Part shown: positions 6,878-13,611 of the stretch, piece by piece
Numbering within the stretch: position 1 is the first letter of the stretch
Layout of the letters: the number at the start of each line of letters is the position of its first letter
Assembly: GCA_025980355.1 (NCBI GenBank)
Contig: JAICXR010000017.1
Location: 1 to 17,422 of the forward strand
Source of the DNA: Chloroflexota bacterium
GTDB taxonomy: Bacteria; Chloroflexota; UBA4733
Reading direction: 5' to 3'
DNA length: 17,422 nucleotides
The notes under the pieces: model-generated
Told to the model about the DNA's origin: nothing
The model's input: the letters and a program-made list of their open reading frames with translations, nothing else
The model's database searches: none
Program-made: the position numbers and the translations under genes

Positions 6878-7744
6878 GTGGCCAGCCTACGCGATATTCA
6901 GCGGCGCATCCGGAGCGTTCGGAATACGCAGCAGATCACGCGCGCCTTTCAGCGCGTGGCCTTCAGCCGGCTTCGCGTCGCGCAGGCGCGCACGCTGGCC
7001 TCCCGCCCCTATGCCGAGGCCATGCGCGAGGTCCTGCGCAGCTTGCCCCGGGTGACGGGGAGCGAGCGGGATGCCTTGCAGGAGCAGCGCCCGGTCGCCA
7101 ACATCCTGGTCGTGCACGTGACACCCGACCGCGGCCTCTGCGGCGCCCTGCCCGGCAACATCAATCGCCTGCTGGCGCGATTCATCACCCAGCACTCGGA
7201 GCCGGTCAGCGCCATTGCGACCGGCCGGCGGGGTCGCGACTTCGTGCTGCGGAGCGGGCGCCATCTGGTCGCCGACTTCTCCGGGATGGGCGATGCCCCC
7301 AGCGCCGCCGACGCCGCCAGCGTGGCGCGAGCGGCGATCGACGAGTTCCGCGCCGGTCGCGCCGACGCGGTGTACCTGACCTACACGCGGCTGATCAGCA
7401 CGATGCGCCAGGAGCCGGCCCTCATTCAACTGCTGCCCGTGGCGCCGGCCGAGGAGCAGCAAGAGGACAGGCGCCCCAAGGCGCAGTACGAGTTCGAACC
7501 CGAGCCGGGCGAAGTGCTCCAGGCCCTGCTGCCCCGCTACGTGGAGATGCAAATCTACCAGGCGCTGTTGGAATCCAAGGCCAGCGAGCAAAGCGCGCGC
7601 ATGGTCGCCATGCAGAACGCCAGCGACAACGCCGAGGACCTCGTTGCGTCGCTGACGCTGAGCAGGAACAAGGCGCGCCAGGCCGGCATCACCCGCGAAC
7701 TCGCCGAGATCGTGGGCGGGGCGGCGGCACTGGAGCAGGGGTAG
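6878..7744 (+). CDS. atpG: ATP synthase F1 subunit gamma (divergent near the conserved Met23)
   Basis: Gamma is the central rotor shaft. The 288 residues begin MASLRDIQRRIRSVRNTQQIT and end with the strongly conserved helix ESKASEQSARMVAMQNASDNAEDL, then ITRELAEIVGGAAAL. Both ends of the coiled coil are therefore intact. The segment after QQIT is unusual: it reads RAFQRVAFSRLR where most bacteria have KAM-E/K-MVAASK-MR. Phe24 replaces the conserved E. coli Met23, and Arg26 replaces Met25. The start is GTG at 6878, after TAGGAGGG that overlaps the atpA stop. Beta and epsilon do not follow; the next gene is a cysteine desulfurase. Assignment as gamma is firm; the meaning of the substitutions is open. 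Confidence 0.95.
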   Translation: MASLRDIQRRIRSVRNTQQITRAFQRVAFSRLRVAQARTLASRPYAEAMREVLRSLPRVTGSERDALQEQRPVANILVVHVTPDRGLCGALPGNINRLLARFITQHSEPVSAIATGRRGRDFVLRSGRHLVADFSGMGDAPSAADAASVARAAIDEFRAGRADAVYLTYTRLISTMRQEPALIQLLPVAPAEEQQEDRRPKAQYEFEPEPGEVLQALLPRYVEMQIYQALLESKASEQSARMVAMQNASDNAEDLVASLTLSRNKARQAGITRELAEIVGGAAALEQG

Positions 7745-7773
7745 AGGGACATCCGGGAGGGGCTGGCACATTA

Positions 7774-7795
7774 CCCGGCGACTTCAGTCGCCGGG
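7774..7795 (+). terminator. Stem-loop after atpG, possible end of the atp transcript
   Basis: CCCGGCGAC (7774-7782) and GTCGCCGGG (7787-7795) form a perfect 9-bp GC-rich stem with a TTCA loop, 30 bp after the gamma stop codon. There is no T-run after it, so it is not a classic intrinsic terminator. It could stop or stabilise the 3' end of the atp mRNA, or be a copy of a dispersed palindromic repeat. Confidence 0.4.
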
Positions 7796-7806
7796 CCGAA
7801 CTACCC

Positions 7807-7815
7807 TGGTAAGCT
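7807..7815 (+). promoter_or_regulatory. Extended -10 box, possible leaderless promoter of the cysteine desulfurase gene
   Basis: TGG followed by TAAGCT (7810-7815) matches an extended -10 element (TGn-TAnnnT). Its last base is seven bases before the A of the ATG at 7822, so transcription would begin at or next to the start codon. No good ribosome site precedes this ATG, which agrees with a leaderless mRNA. No -35 box is evident. Confidence 0.35.
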
Positions 7816-7821
7816 TTAGTC

Positions 7822-8991
7822 ATGCCAGTCCACCCGACCATCTACCTGGACCACGCCGCCACCACTCCGCTCGACCCGGCCGTGCTGGAGGTCATGCTGC
7901 CGTACTTCACGGAGCGCTTCGGCAACGCTTCCAGCGTGTACCGGCTCGGGCGCGAGGCGCGCCGGGCGCTGGATCGGGCGCGCGAGCAGGTGGCGGCCGT
8001 GCTGCACTGTCCGCCGGCCGATATCGTCTTCACCAGCGGCGGCTCGGAAGGGGACAATGCCGCGATCAAAGGGGCGGTGTTTGCGCCCGGTGCCCGCGGC
8101 CGCCATATCGTGACCTCGGCCATCGAGCACGAGGCGGTGCTGCACACCTGCCAGGCGCTCACCGGGTTCGGTGTGGAGACGACGTACGTGCCAGTCGATC
8201 GGTATGGCCGCGTCGTGCCGGAGGCGGTGGCGGCGGCCATCCGTCCCGACACGGCGCTCGTTTCCATCATGCTGGCGAACAACGAGATCGGGACGATCCA
8301 GCCCGTCGCCGAGATCGCCGAGATCGCGCATCACCACGGCGCCGTCGTGCACACCGATGCCGTGCAGGCCGCCGGCGCCTTACCGCTGGACGTCCGGGCC
8401 CTGGGCGTCGACCTACTGTCCCTGTCTGGACACAAGTTCTACGGGCCGAAGGGGACCGGCGTGCTGTACGCGCGCTCCGGCGTGGCCTGGGCGCCCCAGC
8501 AGCAGGGCGGTGCGCAGGAGGCCAAGCGTCGGGCGGGCACGGAGAACGTCGCCGGCATCGTCGGGCTGGCGACTGCGCTCGTGCGCGCCGAGGAGGAACG
8601 CGAACGGGAAGCGGTGCGTCTGGCCGCCCTGCGCGATCGGCTGATCCGCGAGGTGTTGGCGCGCATCCCCGAGAGCCGGCTCACCGGCCACCCGACACTG
8701 CGCCTGCCGAACAACGCGAGTTTCGTCTTCGAGGGCGCGGAAGGCGAGGCCGCCCTCATGGCGCTCGACGTCCAGGGCATCGCCGCCTCCACCGGCTCCG
8801 CCTGCACCTCCGCCTCGCTCGATCCCTCGCACGTGCTGCTCGCCCTCGGGCTGCCCGCGCCGCTGGCGATCGGCTCCTTGCGCCTGACGCTCGGTCGCAG
8901 CAACAGCGAGGCCGACGTGGACCGGATCATCTCGGCATTGCCGGCCATCGTGCAGCGCCAGCGCGCGATGCAGTCGCTGGCGAGCGCGTAG
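7822..8991 (+). CDS. Cysteine desulfurase (IscS/NifS type, class V aminotransferase fold)
   Basis: This PLP enzyme takes sulfur from L-cysteine as a persulfide, giving alanine, and passes it to Fe-S scaffolds or tRNA-thiolating enzymes. In its 389 residues, YLDHAATTPLDPAVLEVM is the family N-terminus and FTSGGSEGDNAAIKG binds the cofactor phosphate. His102 is in SAIEHEAV. Lys205 in SLSGHKFYGPKG forms the Schiff base. Cys328 in ASTGSACTSASLDPSHVL is the persulfide-carrying cysteine. This long-loop form is group I (IscS/NifS), not SufS. Nearby sufBD suggests it supplies the SUF scaffold, though the atp operon lies between. iscS versus nifS naming cannot be settled here. The start is ATG 7822 with little ribosome site. 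Confidence 0.94.
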   Translation: MPVHPTIYLDHAATTPLDPAVLEVMLPYFTERFGNASSVYRLGREARRALDRAREQVAAVLHCPPADIVFTSGGSEGDNAAIKGAVFAPGARGRHIVTSAIEHEAVLHTCQALTGFGVETTYVPVDRYGRVVPEAVAAAIRPDTALVSIMLANNEIGTIQPVAEIAEIAHHHGAVVHTDAVQAAGALPLDVRALGVDLLSLSGHKFYGPKGTGVLYARSGVAWAPQQQGGAQEAKRRAGTENVAGIVGLATALVRAEEEREREAVRLAALRDRLIREVLARIPESRLTGHPTLRLPNNASFVFEGAEGEAALMALDVQGIAASTGSACTSASLDPSHVLLALGLPAPLAIGSLRLTLGRSNSEADVDRIISALPAIVQRQRAMQSLASA

Positions 8992-9094
8992 AGGAACTGC
9001 CTGTCCTCAGCGAAATGGGTGGCACCGGCTATGCGCCTACGGTGTCCCCGTTGGCCGTTCGTCATCGGGCTGCTGAGCAGCGAGGGGAAACGCA

Positions 9095-9778
9095 ATGGAT
9101 GATGCCAGGAGGCCGGAAGGCACACGTTCGGGGAGTCAGCAGGCAGTAGAGCCCGCGCCGCTGGACGAGGACGACGACACGGCGCCCGTCACCGACGGTC
9201 CGCCGTCCATCCCCGAGAGCATCGGGACGCCGGGCCTGACCGGCGTGGTGCAGGAGGGCGGCCGTCCGGTGCGCGCCGGTTCCAGCGCGGATTCGGGGGC
9301 GCTGGATTCGAAGGAACGGCTCGGTCCCGTCGGTAGCGCCACACCGCCGGTAGTGAGCAGCGATGCCGTCGCCCAGGTCGGCGCTGCGGGCCAGGCGCCC
9401 GTGCGCGAAGCGACCGAGGCGGTGGCGGCGCCGACGTCGGATGAGCAGACGCTCCGGCTGCGCGAGGAGGAACTGCGGGTCAGCAAAGAACGCGTGCAGA
9501 CCGGTGAGGTGCAGATCCACAAACGCGTGGTGACGGAGCTCCAGACGATGCAGGTGCCGGTCGAACGCGAGGAGCTGGTGATCGAACGCGCGGGCGAAGT
9601 CACCGTCGTCGGCGCCGGGGGCAACGTCGAGACGGTCACCGCCCCCGCCTCGCCAACCTGGTGGCAACGCCTGCGCCAACGACCCGCGGCGCTCGTCGGC
9701 TCGGCGCTCGCCGTGCTCGCGCTCGTCCTGATGGTCGTCCTCTGGCGCACTGGCCGGATTGGCGGGCGCGGGCAGTAG
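9095..9778 (+). CDS. DUF2382 (YsnF/AvaK-type) domain protein with C-terminal membrane anchor
   Basis: A 227-residue protein. Residues 1-115 are rich in Gly, Pro, Ala and acidic residues and are probably disordered. Residues 119-167 carry a DUF2382-like segment: LRLREEELRVSKERV, then QIHKRVVTELQTMQVPVERE and ELVIERAGE. This is the pattern of the conserved domain found in stress-related proteins of cyanobacteria, Deinococcus and Bacillus YsnF. A single membrane helix (about 199-217) preceded by WWQRLRQRP ends the protein, leaving ten residues after it. This suggests an inner-membrane tail anchor with the DUF2382 part in the cytoplasm. The ATG has a good ribosome site (CGAGGGG, seven bases away). 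Function is unknown; the domain call is from memory of the pattern. It ends 7 bp from a convergent gene. Confidence 0.75.
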   Translation: MDDARRPEGTRSGSQQAVEPAPLDEDDDTAPVTDGPPSIPESIGTPGLTGVVQEGGRPVRAGSSADSGALDSKERLGPVGSATPPVVSSDAVAQVGAAGQAPVREATEAVAAPTSDEQTLRLREEELRVSKERVQTGEVQIHKRVVTELQTMQVPVEREELVIERAGEVTVVGAGGNVETVTAPASPTWWQRLRQRPAALVGSALAVLALVLMVVLWRTGRIGGRGQ

Positions 9779-9785
9779 CTCCGCT

Positions 9786-11525
9786 TTACCCCTTCAGCGC
9801 CGCGTAGTCGTCGGGCGAGTAGTCTTTCGTCGGGTCCCAGTTCGGGAACACCCAGTCGTCGCGCGTCACCTTGGCGCCCTTGGCCTGCGCCGCCTTGATC
9901 GCGCGGTCCAGCTCCTTGTTGGAGCGGTCGACCAGGTCTTGCAGCGCCTGTTTGGCGTTGCTGATCTGGCCGGTGTAGATGCCCTGGAGGGTCTCGCCGA
10001 TGTCGGGCGTCAGGTGGTGCATCTCCGCCTCCGCGACGGAGACGTCCGGATTGCGCACATCCGGGCTGGGCGCGACGCGCAGCTGCTGATCGAACAGCGT
10101 CGATGCCTTCGTCTGCAAGGCGTCTAAATGGGCCTGCTGGAGCGCCTGCGGGAAGATCGCCGGATCGCTCACGCCGCCCACTTTGGCAAGCCCGATCTGG
10201 TTGGGGAGGGTGCCGAGTTGGTCGAAGAGGTCGCCGGCGACCGCCCCCAGCTTGCTCTTGTTATAGAGCCAGTACAGGTTGCTGCCGCCCGGCGCGTACG
10301 TCAACGGCAGAGCGGGGCCGCTGTTCGGCACGGGCTGGCTGGCCACGCCGAACTTGAAGTTCGGGCTCGTCTGTTCCCACTGCGGAATGTTCCAGGGACC
10401 CTGGAGGATCATCGCCGCGCTGCCCTGCGGGATCTGAGCGCGGGCCTGGGCGGCGTTCAGGGATAATGAACCGGGGAAGATGCTGCCGTCCGACTTGATC
10501 GCCAGGAGCAAATTCATGGCGGCCAGGAACTCGTCGCTGGCGTAGTTGTATTCTCCCGTCTTCCAGTTCATGGCGCCGCCGATCGCGCCGGCCATCTGGG
10601 CGAGGTTCTGCACCCAGGAGGTGAATCGCGTCGTGTCCTTGCCCTCCAGCAGCAGCCCGTAGTATTTGCCGTTGCCCTGGGCGGTCAGCTTCTTGGCCGC
10701 CTGGCGGAACTCGTCCCAGGTGAAGGGCTTGCTCGCCGGGTCGTAGCCGGCCTTCTGCATGGCGTCCAGGTTGTACAAGGTCAGGGTGTCGTAGCGCATG
10801 TTGGAGCTCAGCGGGAAGCTGTAGGTCTTGCCGTTGAACATCGTGATGCCTTCGATGAAGGCGCCGGTCGGGAAGGCTTTCTTCCATTCCGTCATGTTCG
10901 GAATGAGGTCATCCAGCGGAGTCACCCAGCCCTGGCTGACGGCCTGCGCACCGGAGATGGCCGGCGGGAGCTGGAAGATGTCCGGGGCGTTGCCGTTCTG
11001 GATGCCGAGCGGCAGCACCTGACTGATATTGGCCCAGGGCAGTTCCTGAAAGTCGATGCTGATGTTGGGATGGGCCGCCTGGTAGGCCTTGAAGAACTGG
11101 GCCTGGAAGATGCCTTTCGGCCCCGGGCCGCTCTGCAGCCAGTGCAACGTCACCTTGTCGGTGGGCAGGTTGGCGCCGGTGTCGATGATCTTGATGTCCT
11201 GGGCGGTGACGGCCGGAACGGCGGTCGGCGCGGCCGACGCAGCACCCGTGGTTGCCGCGGCCTTGGCGGTGCTCGTGGCGGCGGCATTGCTGGCTGCCGT
11301 CGTGGCGGCGACGGTGCTGGCGGCGTTGCTGACGGCCGCCGTTGTGGGCGCGGCCGTCGTTGCCGGGCCGTTGGATTCCATCGTCACGCTGACGCTCGTG
11401 GCGGCGGCGCCGTTCGCGCCGCAGGCGGCGAGCAGGGCGGTGGCCCCACCGGCCACCAGGAGGCCCAGGACGTAGCGCCGGGGCAGCGACCCGGACGGCC
11501 GATCGACAGGACGGGGATCTGACAT
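9786..11525 (-). CDS. Sugar ABC transporter substrate-binding lipoprotein (CUT1 type)
   Basis: This is the extracytoplasmic receptor for a carbohydrate importer. The N-terminus has PRRYVLGLLVAGGATALLAACG, a lipoprotein signal with lipobox LAAC and Cys35 as the acylated residue; the Arg pair hints at Tat export. Residues 37-108 are a low-complexity Ala/Thr/Ser linker, probably an extended tether. The mature domain follows: HWLQSGPGPKGIFQAQFFKAYQAAHPNI, then APDIFQLPP, FNGKTYSFPLSSN and MILQGPWNIPQWE, all typical of family 1 solute-binding proteins. At 579 residues it is longer than the usual 420-450, because of the linker and a C-terminal extension. The ribosome site AGGAGAG is seven bases before the ATG. 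It lies 18 bp after the MalG-like permease gene on the same strand. The substrate is not identifiable. Confidence 0.9.
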   Translation of the reverse strand: MSDPRPVDRPSGSLPRRYVLGLLVAGGATALLAACGANGAAATSVSVTMESNGPATTAAPTTAAVSNAASTVAATTAASNAAATSTAKAAATTGAASAAPTAVPAVTAQDIKIIDTGANLPTDKVTLHWLQSGPGPKGIFQAQFFKAYQAAHPNISIDFQELPWANISQVLPLGIQNGNAPDIFQLPPAISGAQAVSQGWVTPLDDLIPNMTEWKKAFPTGAFIEGITMFNGKTYSFPLSSNMRYDTLTLYNLDAMQKAGYDPASKPFTWDEFRQAAKKLTAQGNGKYYGLLLEGKDTTRFTSWVQNLAQMAGAIGGAMNWKTGEYNYASDEFLAAMNLLLAIKSDGSIFPGSLSLNAAQARAQIPQGSAAMILQGPWNIPQWEQTSPNFKFGVASQPVPNSGPALPLTYAPGGSNLYWLYNKSKLGAVAGDLFDQLGTLPNQIGLAKVGGVSDPAIFPQALQQAHLDALQTKASTLFDQQLRVAPSPDVRNPDVSVAEAEMHHLTPDIGETLQGIYTGQISNAKQALQDLVDRSNKELDRAIKAAQAKGAKVTRDDWVFPNWDPTKDYSPDDYAALKG

Positions 11526-11543
11526 CGCGTTGCTCTCCTAATG

Positions 11544-12458
11544 CTATTGCTTGATGGCGCCCGTGACGCCTTCCACGAAGTAGCGTTGCAGGAAGAAGAA
11601 GACGACGATGATCGGCATCAGGCTGATCGTCGCCGCCGCCGCCATGCCGCTCCAGTCGGTGAAGTACTCGCCCTGGAAGGCGAACATGCCCACGGCCAGC
11701 GTGCGCAGGTCCGGCCGGGATAGGGTCAGCACCAACGGCAGGAAAAAGTCGTTCCAGCTTTGCATGAACTGGAGGATGATCGCCGTCGCGATCACCGGCT
11801 TGGTCAGGGGCAGCATCACCCGCCAGAAGATGCGGAAGAAGCCGGCGCCGTCCACGATCGCCGCCTCCTCCAACTCCTTCGGCAACTGGCTGAAGAAGCC
11901 GGTGAACAGCAAGATCTGCACGATGTGCGCGCTGCCGCTCTCGCCGAGGATGACGCCCCAGAGCGAGTTGGCCAACCCCAGCTTGTTGATCAGGGTGAAG
12001 ACGGGGATGATCGTGTAGCCCTCGGGGAGGAAGACGTGGGCGATGAAGAGGCCGATGATGATCCGCTTGCCGGGGAAGGCGTAGCGGCCCAGGACGTAGC
12101 CGATCATCGCCGAGCTCACCACCACGATGGCGATCGAGGCCACGGTGATGATGACGGTGTTGAAGAAGTACTGGCCGATCCGCGCCTGCGTCCAGGCCCG
12201 CGCGAAGTTGTCCCAGTGCCAGGTGTGCGGGACCAGGTTGAGGCCGGAGAAGATCTCCGTCGTCGACTTGAGGGCGGCCGACACCATCCAGAGGAAGGGA
12301 TAGATCCAGAAGAAGCAGATCGGGATCAGGATGATGGTGGTGACGGCAAGGCGGACGTTGGTGGGGGAGAGCAAGCGGTGTTGGGTGCGCGTGCGCTCCA
12401 GTTTGCTCCCGGAAAGCGGGAGCGTTGCGCTCAGCTTCACCGGACGGCTCCTGTTCAT
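11544..12458 (-). CDS. Carbohydrate ABC transporter permease, MalG-like
   Basis: One of two membrane subunits of a CUT1 sugar importer. It has 304 residues and about six membrane helices, the first at residues 35-60. The cytoplasmic EAA loop is intact: E198-A199-A200, D203-G204 and the later LP at 216-217; this loop docks the ATPase. The C-terminus FFFLQRYFVEGVTGAIKQ is typical of MalG-type subunits. The start is the ATG that shares its A with the upstream permease's TGA stop (TGATG at 12456-12460), with AGGAAGGG upstream, so the two permeases are translationally coupled. An open frame runs further upstream to 13427, but it is a shadow of the first permease. No ATPase gene is nearby, so a shared MsmK-like ATPase is expected elsewhere. 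Confidence 0.93.
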   Translation of the reverse strand: MNRSRPVKLSATLPLSGSKLERTRTQHRLLSPTNVRLAVTTIILIPICFFWIYPFLWMVSAALKSTTEIFSGLNLVPHTWHWDNFARAWTQARIGQYFFNTVIITVASIAIVVVSSAMIGYVLGRYAFPGKRIIIGLFIAHVFLPEGYTIIPVFTLINKLGLANSLWGVILGESGSAHIVQILLFTGFFSQLPKELEEAAIVDGAGFFRIFWRVMLPLTKPVIATAIILQFMQSWNDFFLPLVLTLSRPDLRTLAVGMFAFQGEYFTDWSGMAAAATISLMPIIVVFFFLQRYFVEGVTGAIKQ

Positions 12459-13450
12459 CACACCCTTCCTGCCCCCAGACTCTGGCGAGACTCGTTCGCC
12501 TTTTTGGCGACCAGCCCTTGGATCAGCGCCACACCGAGCACGCAGACACCAAACCATACCGCAGCCGCGGAGGCATAGCCCAGACGTGGCACCCCTTCCG
12601 TACCGCCGAAAGCGGTGCGGTAGATGTAGACCTCCATCACCTCGCTGGAGAAGAAGGGTCCGCCGCCCGTCATGGTCTGGACCAAGGCGAAGACGTGCAA
12701 CGCGCCGGCGACGGCCAGGATCAGGATGATGGCGGCGAAGGGGAGGATGATCGGGATGGTCAGGTAGCGGATGAGCGCCCAGCGCCCGGCGCCGTCCATC
12801 TTCGCCGCCTCGTAGAGGTCGGCCGGCACGATCTGCAGCGCCGCCAGCCAGTACATCATCTGGATGCCGAACGACTTCCAGATGAAGACCGCAACGATCG
12901 TCCAGAGGGCGGAGTGCGGGTCGCCCAGGAAGTCCAGCGGCTTCGGGAGGAGGTGGACGTCGATCAAGGCGCGGTTGATCGGTCCGTTGGCCGGGCTGAA
13001 GAGGAAGGTCATCACGATGCCGTCGATGGCGGCGGTCGTCACCACCGGCAGGAAGAAGAGGGTCCGGAAGACCGGCGCCAGGCGCAACAGGCGGTCGTTC
13101 AGGATGATGGCGACGATCAGGCTCAGCACCAGCTTGATCGGCACGGCGGCGAACATGAAGAGGAACGAGCGCAGGAAGGCGTGCCAGAAATAGGTGTCGT
13201 GGATCACCTCCTGGTAATTCGCGAGGCCGATGAAGGTGACGGACGACGTGAATCCCGACCAGTCCAGCAACGAGAAGTACCAGGAAGCGATCGTCGGGTA
13301 GAAGCTGAAGGCGCAGGCGAGCAAAAGGCTTGGCGCCGCGAACAGGTAGCACCAGCGCGCCTTCCAGATCCGCTGCCCCAGCGTGCCGCCCTGGCCGGCC
13401 CGCCCGGTCCCGGCCACCTTGCCCCACCGCTTCGCCGCGCCTATGGCCAT
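12458..13450 (-). CDS. Carbohydrate ABC transporter permease, MalF-like
   Basis: The partner membrane subunit, with 330 residues. A basic N-terminal tail leads into the first helix (about 33-58), with five more helices to about residue 313. The EAA motif is E214-A215-A216, D219-G220, followed by TIPIILP. The TMTGGGPFFSSEVMEVYIYRTAF segment is a hallmark of CUT1 MalF/UgpA-type permeases. The ATG at 13450 is preceded by TAGGAG at seven bases. The start region overlaps by ten bases the end of a possible 56-residue ORF that fills the gap to the sulfatase gene. With the MalG-like subunit and the binding protein downstream, it forms a three-gene importer lacking its own ATPase. Confidence 0.93.
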   Translation of the reverse strand: MAIGAAKRWGKVAGTGRAGQGGTLGQRIWKARWCYLFAAPSLLLACAFSFYPTIASWYFSLLDWSGFTSSVTFIGLANYQEVIHDTYFWHAFLRSFLFMFAAVPIKLVLSLIVAIILNDRLLRLAPVFRTLFFLPVVTTAAIDGIVMTFLFSPANGPINRALIDVHLLPKPLDFLGDPHSALWTIVAVFIWKSFGIQMMYWLAALQIVPADLYEAAKMDGAGRWALIRYLTIPIILPFAAIILILAVAGALHVFALVQTMTGGGPFFSSEVMEVYIYRTAFGGTEGVPRLGYASAAAVWFGVCVLGVALIQGLVAKKANESRQSLGAGRV

Positions 13451-13611
13451 GGGGAAGCTCCTATACGTTCCTGGCTGCGATTGCGATCGGCGGCCCCATG
13501 GACAGGACTGCGGTCCAGAGCAATCGTTGCATTTCCGGGCGCATCGTTGCAGAGCACAGCAGTGCCGTCTTTGGGGCCGCCGATCACAATCGCGGCCTTG
13601 CTAATCGCCAT
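13441..13611 (-). CDS. Possible small ORF (56 residues) between sulfatase and permease
   Basis: A 56-codon frame starts with ATG (13611-13609) directly after the sulfatase TAA stop. AAGGAG lies six bases before the ATG, an ideal ribosome site inside the end of the sulfatase gene. It ends with TAG at 13441-13443, overlapping the MalF-like start by ten bases. The product begins MAISKAAIVIGGPKDGTAV and has no recognised domain. The first 24 codons end mostly in G or C (18 of 24), like the neighbours. The next 32 end more often in A or T (17), so only the first part looks coding. It may be a coupling peptide, a remnant of a gene start, or chance. The same stretch holds a 26-bp inverted repeat. 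Confidence 0.35.
   Translation of the reverse strand: MAISKAAIVIGGPKDGTAVLCNDAPGNATIALDRSPVHGAADRNRSQERIGASPWP
13473..13597. repeat. 26-bp inverted repeat in the sulfatase-permease gap
   Basis: Arms 13473-13498 and 13572-13597 are reverse complements at 24 of 26 positions, separated by 73 bp. The inner 22 bp of each arm carry only one mismatch. In RNA read from the minus strand this would form a long stable stem just upstream of the permease ribosome site. It is not related in sequence to the repeat between sufB and sufD. It could be an mRNA-processing or attenuation stem or a small palindromic insertion. Inside the loop the word ATCGTTGCA occurs twice. Confidence 0.7.

Noticed and set aside
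9021..9046. Hairpin after the cysteine desulfurase gene as a terminator
   Set aside because: The 7-bp stem has a G-T pair, an 11-12 base loop and no T-run; too weak to call.
9015..9094. Small plus-strand ORF starting ATGGGTGGCACC in the gap before the DUF2382 gene
   Set aside because: It has no ribosome site and runs out of frame into the DUF2382 gene; no coding pattern is visible.
12459..13427. Upstream extension of the MalG-like frame, making a 627-residue protein
   Set aside because: The extra part is a shadow of the MalF-like permease. A TGATG overlap and a good ribosome site give the true start at 12458.
13521..13550. GCAATCGTTGC and a nearby repeat as a LacI-type operator
   Set aside because: The arms are only four bases, and the centre does not show the even-spaced CG of LacI-family sites; the region may also be coding.
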